Of a stretch of 64,000 nt of DNA, positions 35,201 through 50,200 are shown one piece after another. The notes under the pieces are model-generated. The model saw only the letters and a program-made list of their open reading frames with translations. It ran no database searches and was not told the origin of the DNA. Each line of letters opens with the position of its first letter. Within the stretch, counting starts at the first letter, position 1. A program made the translations under genes and the position numbers. This DNA is from Neelides folsomi (taxonomy: Eukaryota; Arthropoda; Collembola; Neelipleona; Neelidae): assembly GCA_034687125.1 (NCBI GenBank), contig JAQGBZ010000010.1:62001-126000 (forward strand), written 5' to 3'.

Positions 35201-38200
35201 TGCACCGTTCAACGTCATTTTTGCCATTGAATCGCGAGATGAGTATGACAATGAGCTCCATTTCAATTTCAATCAAATGCTTATGCACTTTTGCATTTTA
35301 TATGTTTTGCATGTAATATTTAACTTTTTTTATATCGTTTTAACTTCTTTCTCGTTTTTTGAGAGATCGAGGCCAAGAGTATTCAATTCTCTTTACAAGC
35401 TATTATAGTTATTAAAGAGCCCAATGACTTTTATGACTAAATATTTCATACGCATATTTAGTTAATAATACATTCATACAAGATTGTGATTTTCCTTGAG
35501 AGCGTCTGTTTGACTTATTATTCACACCATACATAACCAGTTATATTAAATGGTAATTAAGTCCTAGCCCTATATAAATATTTTTTTAATATATTAGCAC
35601 TAATAAGTCCTCTTAAATGAATCACGTACAGATAATAAATATTAGATTAAATAAAAAATTGCAATATGTTAAAGAGTCAGAGATTTATTAATTTATGCAA
35701 CTAACTTACCCCAACAAAGGTAGGTTCAATATCAGATCATACCATATTATGTCTTATTGTGTTTATGGAAATGCAAAAAAATGCAAAAATTTATTTAACT
35801 CAATTTCTATAACACGAAGCAATTATCTAACTAAAGTACGATACAAATAGGTAGTTTCCATTATTTTCAAAACATTTTCTCCACTGAGATTCCAATCTAT
35901 CGTGTTTGTAATGTATATTTTAAGAATGTTTCCTTTTGTGTGATTTTTATTGTCCAAACATAACTAGTACATTGGTAAAGACTTAAAATTACTTGGCTTA
36001 CAATCTTACAAATCCAAAAGATAATTAATGAGGGAATTAAAAGTGTGAATCTGAAAGTTGTTTCAATACATTTCTAAAATACAAATGTAATCTGTAGTTT
36101 ATGGCGCGTGGTCGTAAAAGAAGAATTTCAGTTGGCACGTTCTTTCACCCTCACCACTCGCCAGAAATGACAACAGGGATGGAATGATGATCAAAGTCAT
36201 ATTTGAATAATAAATTCGCTTTCATCATCATCCTGCTTTCATTGATTATTTAATCTGAGAGCTAAATAAGAGCATACCTGAATTTATTATTAATGTATGT
36301 AAGCCAGTTTTTGTAAATGCTCATCGTCTCCTCATTTTTCACCCACGACACTCGGATTACCTTGGCTCACTCTTGAGACGCTAAAAATTTGAAGTGATCG
36401 TCTTTAGGAGAACAAAACTACGTCGTTGAGGCCCCAACAAAGGAAATTAAAAACAGAGCTTCTCAACCTAGACTCGCCTTGGCTAAATATAAATATTGCA
36501 TTATGTACTCTACCTGCAAAATCCTCCACTTTTATGTAAACATGTAAACAACTTTCTCTTCCGCCACCGGAACATTGTCATATAATAAATAAATAGATTC
36601 CATTGTATTCCAGCAAACCGTCTTTTCCTCTCTTACACCAATCTCCCCTTTTCCTTCCTCTACGACGCAAAGGTATATTTGACCATGAGAAACAAACACC
36701 AAAATTGTTGATTCAATTTCCGTCTCTAAACAATCTTATTATTTTAAGGTCAAAGGTGACTCTTATGCATTGAACATTTTGTAATACACAAATATGCTAT
36801 GGTTTAAATATAGAGTTTTGACCTATATTTCCATACACTGCATATTTGTTTGTAATATTGAAGTACAAGGCGTGAATCTTGACCCAGCATAATTTTCAAG
36901 ATCTCCGGAAATCTTTTCAACCTTTTTTTCATTTTGACCTCGGAACCATTTTTGGACTTTTAATGTGTAATATGACCTTACTATTAGTTGAAGTGCTATA
37001 TCTTATCAGGTGAGAGTCGTGTCATTCTTCCCCATTCCGATCCTCTTCTAAACGATAGCAAAAGTAAAGTATTATACGTACTGTATGTCGTATCTTCTTT
37101 ATATGTTTTTCATACGACTCATTCTTCTTGAGACTTAACAGTCACTTGCCCTATCATTAGATTGATTCTGTTGAATGCGGGGAGTTGAAGAAAATGAACG
37201 ACGCACCTCGATTCGATCGCGACTTTATTTACAAACACTCAAAATTAAAGATTAGTCATTATGCTTTGATTACAATAATTTAATATAATGGATGTAATGA
37301 TATGGGGTGTAATTGTGATTCATTAAAATGATAGTAAATATTTAATCCAGTACATTCGTTACTCACTTTATATTTCTAAGGAATCGTTGTCAATTAAGTA
37401 ATTATAAATTCATATGTTTAAACAAGTGTTAAAGTGACTGCTATTTTGATTGAATTTTATATTGAATTACACACCTGATTACTCATTGACAAAGATGACA
37501 AAGAATATTAAGAAAACCCACTTGAAAGAAAAGTCAGTCAGTAAGATAAAACGCTCATGATGTACCATGTATTTATTATTAATTATAAAAGTTAAAAATC
37601 CCTTTCAATAATTTCTGTTGTTCTGCTTACTTATGTTTTTTTAAAAATTGCATTTTAAATTAATAAACTGTCATGTTTTTCATAGAACTATTTTCATAAA
37701 AATTATCATTCCTATTGCGTTTTCATTCTTTGCATCATTCCAAAATCCAAGAACTTGTATTAACCTATTTGTAATTAAAGTATTTATTTTGAATTCAGAG
37801 AATCACAGATAAATGAATAAATGAATTGAGAAAACAAATTATTTTAACTTTGTTAAAAACTCATTTTTAGCTTAATAATAGTATATTTAGGAAAAAATGT
37901 ACATTAACCATTATTTGTAATTTTTATAAAGTTATGATAGGTTATGGCAGACTTAAATTAGTATGATTACAAAAACAAACAAACCTTGTAAGTTCTTATT
38001 AAAGAAATGTGTATTTGAGTAAATTGCTTTAAAATGGTCCAAAGCTCAAAGTAAAAATATTTGGACAGGAATAAAAAATATATTAAAAAGAATGTTTCTT
38101 TCGTGTCCCGAATTCAAACGTTTCTTCTCCTATTATTCATTATGCATTTTGAAGAGAAAATGTAATGATAAAGAAATAAACTTGGTTTCTTTTGTGCAAA

Positions 38201-41200
38201 GAATTTCCGATGAGAGAAAAAGCCATGATGATTGCATAAGAATAATAGTTAGTTCAAAATAGGGCTAAAGAGGAGATTTAAGAGCTTTTCTCTCCTCTGT
38301 TTTACTCCTTTACTCAATTACTCCTCTGTCACTCTCAATTAAAGCCTAAAGTGACGGGCTGAGAGGAACGAAATGCGAATTGAGACCAAAAGACGTTTCC
38401 TTTTAAAAAATGAAGGACGGACTAACCCTAAAACTCTTTTCAATCTTCATAAATCATATCTTTTCTTACTTTCAATTTTTGAGAAATGCTGAGTGCCGAA
38501 GGAGTCTACATGTCGCATGAACATCCTTCCCATCATTTAATTTATTGTAATCAAGTGTATAAAATCCCCATTTATAAATGCTTACATTCATTTGAATATG
38601 CAACTCTAGTTAATATACGAAGACAATTCTTTGAATAATTAAGCGAATGCGTAATTTTGTTTTTTAAGTTTAACGCGAATTTTTAAGATATAACAAATGG
38701 CTTTTGAGGATCAACATTCAACACTCACAAAAATTATATGTCAATTCGTCGAGGCCCAAGTTAACATGCGACTCTCATCACTTCCAAAAAACCCTTGTTT
38801 CATTTTGACAATTGGAGATTGGTTGGACTGAGAGAGACGATAATCTATGATTTAAGGCTTTAGGGTGAGTAAACGTGAAGGCGACCTTGCAAGTCTCATC
38901 CGTGAGATTCCTTAAAGTTGGGTTTAACGACATGTTAACGCTCAGCTCGACATGTGGACTCATTCTAGTAGGAGAAAATAGGTCAGGTGAGTTTGAAATG
39001 GTACGAGGGATTTTAAGTGATAATTAATAACACAAGTGTATGATCTTGCTAATTGGAGGAGAGACGTAGAAAATGATATAACTATTATTTATTATTATAT
39101 CACCCTTTTTATATCTCGTTATATAACCAATGTACCACTTATTTTCTAATAAATACAGTCCTACCTGATTCTTTCACTTTCCTTTTCAACGCCTCTTGAT
39201 ACTCGACGCAAACCTTCACGATTTGACTAAATGCTTTTTTAATGAATGTTTAATTTTAGAAAAAAACATTTTGACGATTCTTAAAACTTTTAAGGTTCTT
39301 CCTTTTACTTTTCAAAATTAGTCCTAGAACTAATTGCATAATATCTGAATAAAATTCTCAATGGAATAAAGAGCCTAATTATGATATGGTAATTATACTT
39401 TTAGAATAAAGATCATTCTTGATTCTTAATAAAGGCATCGCCAAATTGCTCAAATATTTTTAATGTTTTTAAACTTATCAAATATAGGGAATTTTTATTT
39501 AAATACCAGTGTGTTAATTTCATAAATTTTTTTGTTAAATTTTGATTAGGAAAATAAAAACAATTTAACGTGGGAAGTAAAATATTATTCCGACGACTCA
39601 ACTTTTGTTTAAATAAAAAATGAATTATATTTTACAATGTAAATTATATATTTTTATGCTAAATTATGCATTTCAATGAGCATGCAAATGAAAATTCAAT
39701 CAAATGGTTAATTTTTTACTTTTAGATTAAAAAAAGCAAAGTGATGGCGTGTATAGATGATTGAGAAGATAAGGAACGCATAATTTTGCATATCTGCTAT
39801 CATCAATATCTATAAATTGTAGGTATTTATCTCTATCATACAATAATTACGAATCTACTTAATGACATGTATACTGCTCTGATTGAGAGGTACAAGAACA
39901 ACTTTTTGACTTACAATAAGATAAATTTTACTTGTAAAATAGTGCAAATCAATTATGCCCTTTGCGAAAATCTGGATTTGGGTTTTAAGAAAATGTCTGA
40001 GTAGCCTTGTCAAGAAGGCGAGGGTGAAGCGTAAATAAAGACTTTTTTGCTTACACTGATAAGATCAGGTCTTTTTTGCATTCGTAAATGGAAGGTATTC
40101 CCATTTTAGCACATCTTTATTAAAATCCATTATATTTATGTATAGGTAAGTACATATAATATAAATGTTCATCTTGGCAAGAGTCAGAAATACTAAATTG
40201 CTCGTTTAATGCATGTGGAAAGAAGCTTAGAGATAATTCTGGTTAAATCTTCAATTTTCCAGTTTTATTCATTTACCTATTTGGCTACAATTGACTAATC
40301 CTTCGCTTAAAACTAACCAAGGGATAAAAGTTACAAAAAATTCTGGAATTTTGAAGAACCCAAATTAAATGTTTTCATGCCGTGTTGAACAAAAATACGC
40401 TTAATTGGATTAAATACCAACATAAATTATCTTTTGTCTTAATGTTTAATATTCTTAAAAATACGCAGTTGCGTTAAAGATAAATAGCTCGAATGTTTTG
40501 TTGTTAATTCTTCATCTTTTACCTACATATAACATATTTATTTTTTAATTTTTTATTATAATTACAATATGAGTTTTGGCTGTCATTGATTTTTTATTAG
40601 AGTGGTTTTCAGTAGTTGGTTATGCTATCGCGGAAAGAATAAGGCGATTATTTATTTTCATTGTTTACTTGTTATATGTAATTTATTGTTGGGATTTTCT
40701 TCATTTTTAATTTAAATCATTGTGATGTTAATTTGTCATTACTTTGTTTGTTGGCATAAATGTTTTTTAAGAAATCTTAGAATTTGTTCATGAGTTATCT
40801 AATATTAAAAACAATTTTTTACGTGTCTGGATTAGTGAAGCTTGATATAAATTAGGTGAATTAGTATTACAATCTTGGAGTACATGAGTAATGTCTTTAT
40901 TATGGTTTGCTCTTTAGTAATTGTAATTGATTTTAATCAACTTGAGATATCTGAAGTTGATGCCTATAATGGCCGATAGTTTCGTTACATTTCAATCTAT
41001 TAAAATCGGTTCATTGTGTTATAATATTCATAAGCGTCAAGGGTTTATTGTGCCTTTATGGCTTTATGGCGTATAGCAAGTATGGATTTATGTATTTATA
41101 ACCGCTGATATATATATACATATTACCTATATATCTTTTTGTTCATTCCGTTTTACGCTCTGCCCAAATCGAGGTTGAGGATCAATAAATCGGAATAATA

Positions 41201-44200
41201 GACCAAAGAGCTTAATACTTTATTCCAAAATAACATAAAAGGCTTTTACTGGATTTCTTATCGAGTAAAATTCCTAATCGAACCTTTCCTCATCTCCGAC
41301 CATTATTGTAGTTGAGAGTGGGGAAAAGGCAATTTGGTGATACTTTTCACGTTCTTTTCCTCATTGACCAGACTTCCACCGATGCTCCCTCCACACGCGA
41401 GAATAAATTGTAGTTCACCACCACACATTATAAAAGTAGTAGGAGAGAGAGAAGTAATAAAAGCAAATTTGAGTATATGAATCGTGTAAGAGGGCCATTG
41501 AGACGGGCTGGAGCTTCCTCGACGAACCACAAACAATCAATCCTTAATTACTCCTACTCATCACGCTCTTCAAAGAGAGTTTTTGTTCATTTAAATAGAA
41601 AATTATGACGAGTGCATGGTCGAGTGATGAGAAAGAATTAAAAGTGATGATATCAAGATCCCCTTTAACTAAAACTAAAAATTGTCATTTGATGCGCTCA
41701 ATCTCAGACACTTTGAGACATTGAGGGTTCAAGTGTCTTGAGAAGAATCTCAAGACCCTCGAATATACATATGCATGTAACCGTCAAGCTTTTGTCTCGA
41801 ATCAAGACTCATTTCACACTCATGAAGATCTCGGGCCTTGAGATGACATTGGAATCGGATTGAGCGTCAACCATGTCTTAATAACTTAACTGTTGTGTGT
41901 ACCCTTGTTCCTTATTAAAGGAGCTTTTTGTGAATCTTCTTTTTGGACATCTCAAAGATGATTCTTAAATAATTACAATTTTATTCCATTGTTTAAATGG
42001 TCAAATTATATGGGTGCAGTTTAATGCTCAAAAGTTTAAGAATTAAATCGCCAGTTTTCATTGTCTTAACTTTTTGTCATATTATCATCGTGTTAACTCG
42101 TGTAACTTCCAAATTCCTTACAATAAAGTAAATAGAGACTGCCGCGTGTAGGTGTGTATACTAGATGAACATATGTAATGGTTTAAATTTGTCGATGTAG
42201 AAGCGTAGTAATCATTTCCTACACATGGTAAGATAATTGTCCACAATGGTTATATTTGAATATCAAAACAGTCATTTAAGGTAATGCTCCTCGCTCTCGG
42301 GTGGCATTGTAATCTTGTGGTCAAACTTTTTTTTAATTAAAGGCGTTGTCATTTTAATTATATTGTGGTTATATAATTTTGCATTGAATATAATGGCAAA
42401 TTAATTATATTACGTTTGAAGGAAATTATTTTATAGATTTTTTCCTTGTAAAATCATCCGACTTGGATATTACCAAAATTGCTCAACATTTATGTAATAT
42501 GTATTAGGAAGATGGTCAAGTTTCTAATTCTTATTTGAAATTTATTTCATGTCTTTGTATGAAAAGGCCTCGTAGGAAGAAGTCGGGATTTAATTGAAAA
42601 GTTCTTGAGGCCGATCCTTCAGAATTGGCACATGGGTGAGGTGTCTTAAGCAAGAACCAATTAGCACTTCGATTCCCTTTATATTTCTTTATTTAAAACG
42701 TTTAATCCCAATCGTTACCCTTTCAAATTTATTATATAAATGCTATACGAGTATAATATCATAGTTTTACAGACATACAATTTTATGTATTTTCCTATTT
42801 TGTGTATCAGTAGTTATCATAAAGGGTGTAAGTATGGTATAAGCATAACAATGAATGTTAAACACTACATCGCACAATTCAACAATATCAGAAAACAATT
42901 TAAAGTATTTGGTGAGCCTCAATTGAAAATCTTAACTTTTCCTTGTTAATTAGTGTATATATTATTATATTTGTGGTATTTCAATTATTGTATATCGTAT
43001 ATCGCTTTATAGTATTTTTTATTAAATTTTATGCTTATGTCTACATGAGTTAAGTCTAAATTCGATTTATAATAAATGTTAAGGAAGTTTGAATGTCGAA
43101 TTACAAAAAAATGCATAAATTTGCTTTATATGGTAAACGGGAAAATGTGTTATGTATTTATAATAATTAAGATCTACTAAGTCAGGCCGTAATAGTTATA
43201 AGATGCAATTAATTCTTTGCATCATTCATGATTCCACGTAACGTCTGTCGTCTGGTGTGAACATCTTTTCCAATGAAATGGAAATTGTTTATCCCAAGAA
43301 TATAATTAAGAAGTAAATGCAAATTTGAGTAAAGCTTAAACATTATTAAGATGAACCTTAACATCAATTCCAAGAACGATACAAGAATCTTCTTTTAATG
43401 ATATTCTAAAGTTTCGCCGTGTCCTTAATAAACTTTGTGAAAAGGTTAAACCGGCGTGGCGGTCAATTAGCAACTTTGCCACACACTCTTAAATTCTCCA
43501 ATGACCTCCTCGGTTCCTAATTAAATACTAAATATTAAATGATGCTGATGGGGCTTTAACAAGAAAATCTCACCTCAAAATACATTTATGCATATTTTTA
43601 CAAACATTAACAAAAAGGAGGAATAACAGCATAACCCTGTGGACTGTTGACGTTATTCTATGAAATCTTTTAATCAATCTAATCACCAACTTGAATTTAA
43701 TTCATTGGAGTAGTTTAACTCTTTATAGTGAAAAGGAAATTATTGAGGAAGGTAGGAGGAAAACAGGATTTTCCTCTATCCTGCAAATTCCCAAACTTCA
43801 GACTCCTGACTGAAAGTGGGAGTGAAATTGTTTGTACATATTTTCTCAAGCAAAATTATGATAATACTTTTGATTCCTTTCAGTTCATTCATCTAAGATG
43901 TGTGGGAATTAATTATTTAGAATCTCAAATCCAACAATGCTAATTAATCAATATTTAATAACATGCTCGCATGTAACCTGTATAAAGTTTATGATAAAGG
44001 GAAAAATCTTAACCATATGAACTTCATCCATATAAGAACCCACACACTCATATACACATAAATTTCATACATAAAGAATAGGGCTGTCTTCACTAATAAA
44101 CGCTTCCTTGTGTAAATTGGACTTTAGGAAAATTCTCTATTTCTATTATAACATTATTAATAATATTCTTACATTTATTGTTGGTCTGACATTGAGAGAG

Positions 44201-47200
44201 TTTCAACTTATTAATGTAATGCTTAATTTGATTGAATGTAATGTGAGAAGAATCCAACAAATGGAATCTTTAATTCAAAAGGAAGCTTTATAAAATATTG
44301 GTAATACTACTCTTCTAGTATGAGCTTTTATTCCTTTTAAAAATTAAAAAATATTTTTTGTATTTAATCATAATTAATTCTAACAATATACAGATATTGT
44401 TTGCAGAATTAACTAAGATTAGTAATAATGAAAGAGTTTTGACCCTCTGTCAGCTATGTTAGATTTCATTAGATTGAACGACAAAGAAAATGAAATTCCT
44501 TGGTATAAACTTTTATATATAAGTATAAGTCATATTTGATTATTCAGCACAAGTCCAGCACAGCTCATAATGGATGTTGTTGGAGATTAAATCACTGATT
44601 GTTAAAAAGGTTTTAACAATCAAGTAAGTAGGTATATTAGCGGGATTTAAGGGATATATGAAGGATATAGATTGAGTGAGAGTGAATGTATGGCTGTAAT
44701 CGGATGAGTGCATGTCGGTCACAAGGATCGTAACTGCACTGCGGAAGAATCGCATGCTCATAAAATTATTGCAATTGTCTAGAACACGAAACTTTTTCAA
44801 CATGCCCAGCATTCCAATAAAATTGTGTTCAATGATTCAATTTTTCCATTTATTTCTAATCTGTCCAATATGACAAATATTCTAGAAAAACTGTCGACTT
44901 GTCGCTTCTGAAATAATATAAGGAGGATTTACATTCATTTGTGTATAAGTATACAATACCCACTCAAGTATATGTTATATCATACATTGTAACATGCTTA
45001 CAGTATGCATAGTGTACCAATAATTTTATCTTTGTGTTATGCCATATGATATGTATGCTCTTTTTACCCGTAGACAAATTATCTCTTCCTTAAGCAGTTT
45101 TAAACCTTTAATAAAACGTAAGTTAATGAGTTTCATTTCCTCTTTAATAAAAAAACGCCACAAAGGAAATAGTGAATAGTAGGAATGGTCATACTATGAC
45201 AAGTGGCATTGAGTCATTGGACTTCGATCCTCCTGAATCGATTCACTAATGGAAAATTCCCTTTCTTTGATGGCCGGGAGTATTGGTTTGCTTAGAGGAT
45301 TTGTGTTATTTTTATTTCCATACAATCTTGAACAAATCTTCCGATTTGCTTCAAGATTGTTCATCCACTTTACAAAAGGACAAGTTGACCTTAACTATTT
45401 TTGTCCTGACTAATGAAACTGGAATTTATTATGTTTTAACCACCTTGATTTTAAAGCCGTTGTAAATTAGTATTCGTTGGAAATAGGAACAATTTGTTAG
45501 TAATATTTATTCATTTATAAATACTCGTATCCGTATACACACATACAGTGAGGGCCTTAAGCAGGTTTAATTTGTCACAAAAGATTGTATTTGGTTGAGA
45601 ATAACAAAAAGGCTTTGTACTAATCAAAAGAGACATGTGAAAGGATATAAAAAGTATTTATCAATGTTGGTAGACCCAGGGGATCTTGTTCAGTTTTTCC
45701 TTCATCGCACGAGGAAGAAAATGAGGAAGCGCGTGGATTGATCGATATTTAATCACTATCATCTCCCATTAATTATCCTTAAGTTTATAATTAACACTTA
45801 ATTATATTTTGGCAATTTTCTCAATCCTTTGTTTAATTGTTTAATAAACTTGTTTTGATACATTCTTAAATCAAATATTTACACGCAATGGAAATTTTGA
45901 CACATTTATGTTGATTGAGGGTTTCACCCATTTTGTCTCAATTATCGATTGAGGAACAATAAAATATTTAATATTGATCCACCACGTGTATTTATCATTT
46001 ATCGTTTTATATAGAAACACAAATATTTAGTTTAATAATCCATTTCGCGTTACTTAAGTGGATTGAATTGAGAGGAATGCTGACGCTACTGACGTAATAG
46101 AAAGTAAAAGAATAGTCAGATTAAGGAGAAACAGGTTATTGGGATCTTTTCATTCTTTGAAGTTTAAGCTTACTTAATGTCCACGTATAAATATGCAAAA
46201 TTTAAGGACAGTAGATCTTTAAATTAGGAAATGTGATATTGCATTCTTTGAGGAATTACAAATACACATTGAGGAAACAAAGAAAATTTCAATGTCAATG
46301 CCAAGACTAAAAAGCACAGAATATCTATCTTTTGTAAAGCGTATTTGTGAACCCATTGGTCCAATTGATATTATTATCACACCAGCAAACAGTTATTATT
46401 TTATTACCTTTAACTGTGAATTTTTAAGAATCCGCTAATTAATGTGTATGTAGTAATTAGGGGAGAATGGTAAATATATAGAAGACACTGTTCTGCTTTG
46501 TTCGAGAAGGATAAAAATATCATTTGTGATCGCACAATTCGCACTGTAATTGAAAATTAAAGGTTTCTTTGCTATTTATATAAAAACTTGCCATACTCTT
46601 CCTCAACTTTTCTAAATGTAAGTTAGCAAATTAATGTTTTCAACCATCAAGTTAAATATGCCTTTGAGGTAGATTAACAATCGGAAGTATTGTAAATTGT
46701 AAAGAGGAAATCCTTGTGATGATTCAAATTTTAATCATTAATTAATTTCAAACTTTAATCCACCTGATAAAACACAATGAAATGAAACCACTACAGCATT
46801 GATTTGTTATGATTTATGAGTATTATAGGATAAATTAATTACATATGCATATTATAGGTACCCATTTACAGGAAGGTACCTTAATTAAATGTATTTTTAG
46901 AAAAGTTTTTTTATTTCAAATTAACTAAACATTAAGTTTAAGTCTAATTTGCATAACTTTTTTTATTCTTTTTTAATCAGATGATGCACGAATAAACACT
47001 TAAGGCTTCTTAGAACTTTGAATCTGGTTTAAAACTAATGACGTAATGGCCAATAACTGAGATAGGTATAAAACATTTTTTCCTAGCAGGAACAACTTTT
47101 GTGGGAATTCAGTGATTTCCATAATGAATGAACCTGCGTAGGTATATGTTTATAATAGTAGTATGTAGTAGTTTAATAGATTATGCCTCATCATTTATAG

Positions 47201-50200
47201 TAGTAAAATACAATTACAATATAAAAATTTACTCATTTTTTACAATATATAATTTCTCTCTCTACATAATGTATCTTCTGCATTTAAAAACATTACAATT
47301 ACGTGTTACAATATTATTATGTTACTCTCCGACGGGATTTTCGTTTTTGTCAAAATGATAATTAATGAATTGAAATTAAATAGTTTAATAATAACGTGTT
47401 TAGGCTTTCATCTAATACACATCATATAAATAATCTGAATATGAAATTGTACTCAAATTAATTTTGACCTCATTTTTGCATAATGCGTGATAAATAAAAA
47501 ATAAAGAGTTAATTTTATATACTTAATGTTGGTGCTGTGTTTAAAAATGTTAGATTAGTTATATGGTAGTATAATCACTGATTACTGAAATTACTAAAAA
47601 AAATTGCCCAATTACTTAAAAATAATCCCATGTTTAGGATACAATATGTAAAAATTAATTACAGAATATGTATATCAATTATCTGATATGATAAAAGTTT
47701 ATGTATCAATTATCATAAATGAGTCACATCAGTTGATTGAAAAAAATGCAAGTAAAAATATTCGGAGTGTTTCAATCCGAATAACGATTTCAATAAAAAA
47801 AAACATCTCTTAAAAACTGTAAGGTAATGTTAGTAAATTGAGTAAATTGCGTGCACCGTTTCTATTTCACTCTCAGACCTCCTACTGCGGATCCTCATCC
47901 AGAAATTTCTTTACACCAAATGTAAATAATAAAATCACACAGAAAATGTATTAAACCTTATAACGAATTCACATCAGCGTTCCTACGACCTTTTATGTAC
48001 AAGGCTTGTAATATAAACTTCTATATTATAAATTACACAAACGCCCCTTATGTCAACTCTTGCGTAGGCAGATGATATTAAAATACTCTTCTTTTGATCA
48101 CCATTCCAATCTCACTCCAATAAATTATTCCTTCTACTTTTATGCGAAATGCATTCTTGTACCTTTCACATAATTCTTCGCCCATTGTAAGTTTACAAGT
48201 TAAAAATAAAAGAATATCAATTTCTTTTCAACAAAAACCAGTGCAACACATTACAACTGTCACTTTTAATGAAAAAAGAAAGAATTTTTGTTTACACTCT
48301 TTCCACATTATAGGAAAAGATCAAGGGATTCGCGAATGAATAGGATGAGATTAGGGGGAATGTGTGGGATCATTTAGGAATCTATTAAATAAACAAATCT
48401 CCGCAGAGCCCTAACATAAGCAGGTTTTATTCTTCCTGTCGCTCTGCAGCTTCAGCTCGTTCTTTCCTTCTCACAAAATTCAGTCATAAACCTGACCTGA
48501 GTGATGCATATATATAAATATATATTTTTAGAGTTCTTCTTTCCTAACCCTACTTTAAAATATGAGCCTGGGACGGAAAGTGAGTTCCGGATTATGACAT
48601 CTCATCTCAACACTCTCCACATATTCTCACAAAAACTTCCACAAATCCCAATTTCACTTTTCAGTCATTTTCTTAAAGTACTCTTCTCAGGTCTATGTAG
48701 CATGTTGGAATAATCCTCCTTAATGTGCAGTATATCATTATGCTCCTTTCTTCTTTTGCATATTTGGAGGTCTGTAAGAGTTGTCTTGAGTCGCTCGTGT
48801 TCTTATTCCTCACATTCTCCTTATCTTTCAAAAACAGACTTTTTAAAATGAAATTCCTATGATGTTCCTATGATCCTCATGAAAATGAGCAAAAAGAACA
48901 TCTAAAGAAGAAGAAAAGGACGTAAAAGAAAAATTCCACGCAAATTCCTCTTTTCATCTTTAATTCTCTGCTTCACTCTCGTTGTCGTTCCCTTAAACAT
49001 CTTAACACAAAATACCAAAAGGATCTCTTGAACTAAAGCTGGCTCAATAATAAGTATAAATAAATTGTATAGTGCATATTAGATCTGCAACTCATGTCAT
49101 TTATCTTCATGAAATATCTGTATTTGTACTTATGTACATTCACCAAAGCATTTAATCATGGATAATGACAAATAAAAATATACACGTATCTCGGAGAAAA
49201 ATATCTAAATGAGTTATTAGGAAAACTGATAACTTCAAAAATAATTTAGCGCTCTAAATCCTAAAAACCTTTGTTAATAATAAACATTTTAAGCCTTGTG
49301 GCCTCCATCGAGGAATCTCACCTTACTCTCAGTTTGACTCACTCAACCTATTTCAAATATAGAAATGCGAATTTTTTCGCACATGAACATGGCCACATGA
49401 TCCTGCGAAATGATGAGCCACACATGTGTAAAATGCAGATGTACATACAACACGCATATATGGTAGTTATAATCTCATACTCTGCATGTAATTATTAATG
49501 CTTTCTTCACCATATAAAATATATGTAGCGAGAGACGAATTACATCATCACCCCTTTAATAATATGAAGTGTACTCTGATCTGTATATGAGAACTTGTGT
49601 TCATTTTACAGATAGAGTTCACCTTGTGTTAAAATAGTTTGAAAAAGTCTAGACGCATTCATATTGCAAGTTTGTGCATTTGCCAACTCATCTATGAAAA
49701 TGAAACTTGGCATTGGTTTGTCATAAACTCGTGTTTTCTATTCTAAAGTTCAAATGTCAATACAGAATTTTGTATCACTTGTTTTGATGCCAGAATTTGA
49801 ATCTACGTATGCAATATAGAGTACGTAATAAGCTTTGAAAACACAATTCCAGGGTGGAGCATAGGCCTATTCAAAATTTCATTACGTTCATTTTCATACA
49901 ATCTGCCTGGAATTTGTTTTCAATTTCATGCATAATGCTAAAGTTAATGGAGCTTGGAGCTTTTAAAAAATTTTATAATTAACCTTCCATTAGGTTCCAA
50001 AGTCCATTAGTGAATTGAACAAGAACAAAATTGAGTTGAGGTATTAAAACTCGTCATGGCCTTTGGCTCAATTAACATTTAACCTAAAGTTTTACTAGTA
50101 CACATTTTATACAAGATGTGAAAAGCTCTTGTTCCTTCTAATAATATGCAAAACTATGCCGTGAATGGCCATTACCGTCTAGGGAATTGATTATGAATAC

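Noticed and set aside
45545-45575. TACAGTGAGGGCC, recalling a Tc1-like end
   Set aside because: There is only one short copy, with no partner end or transposase.
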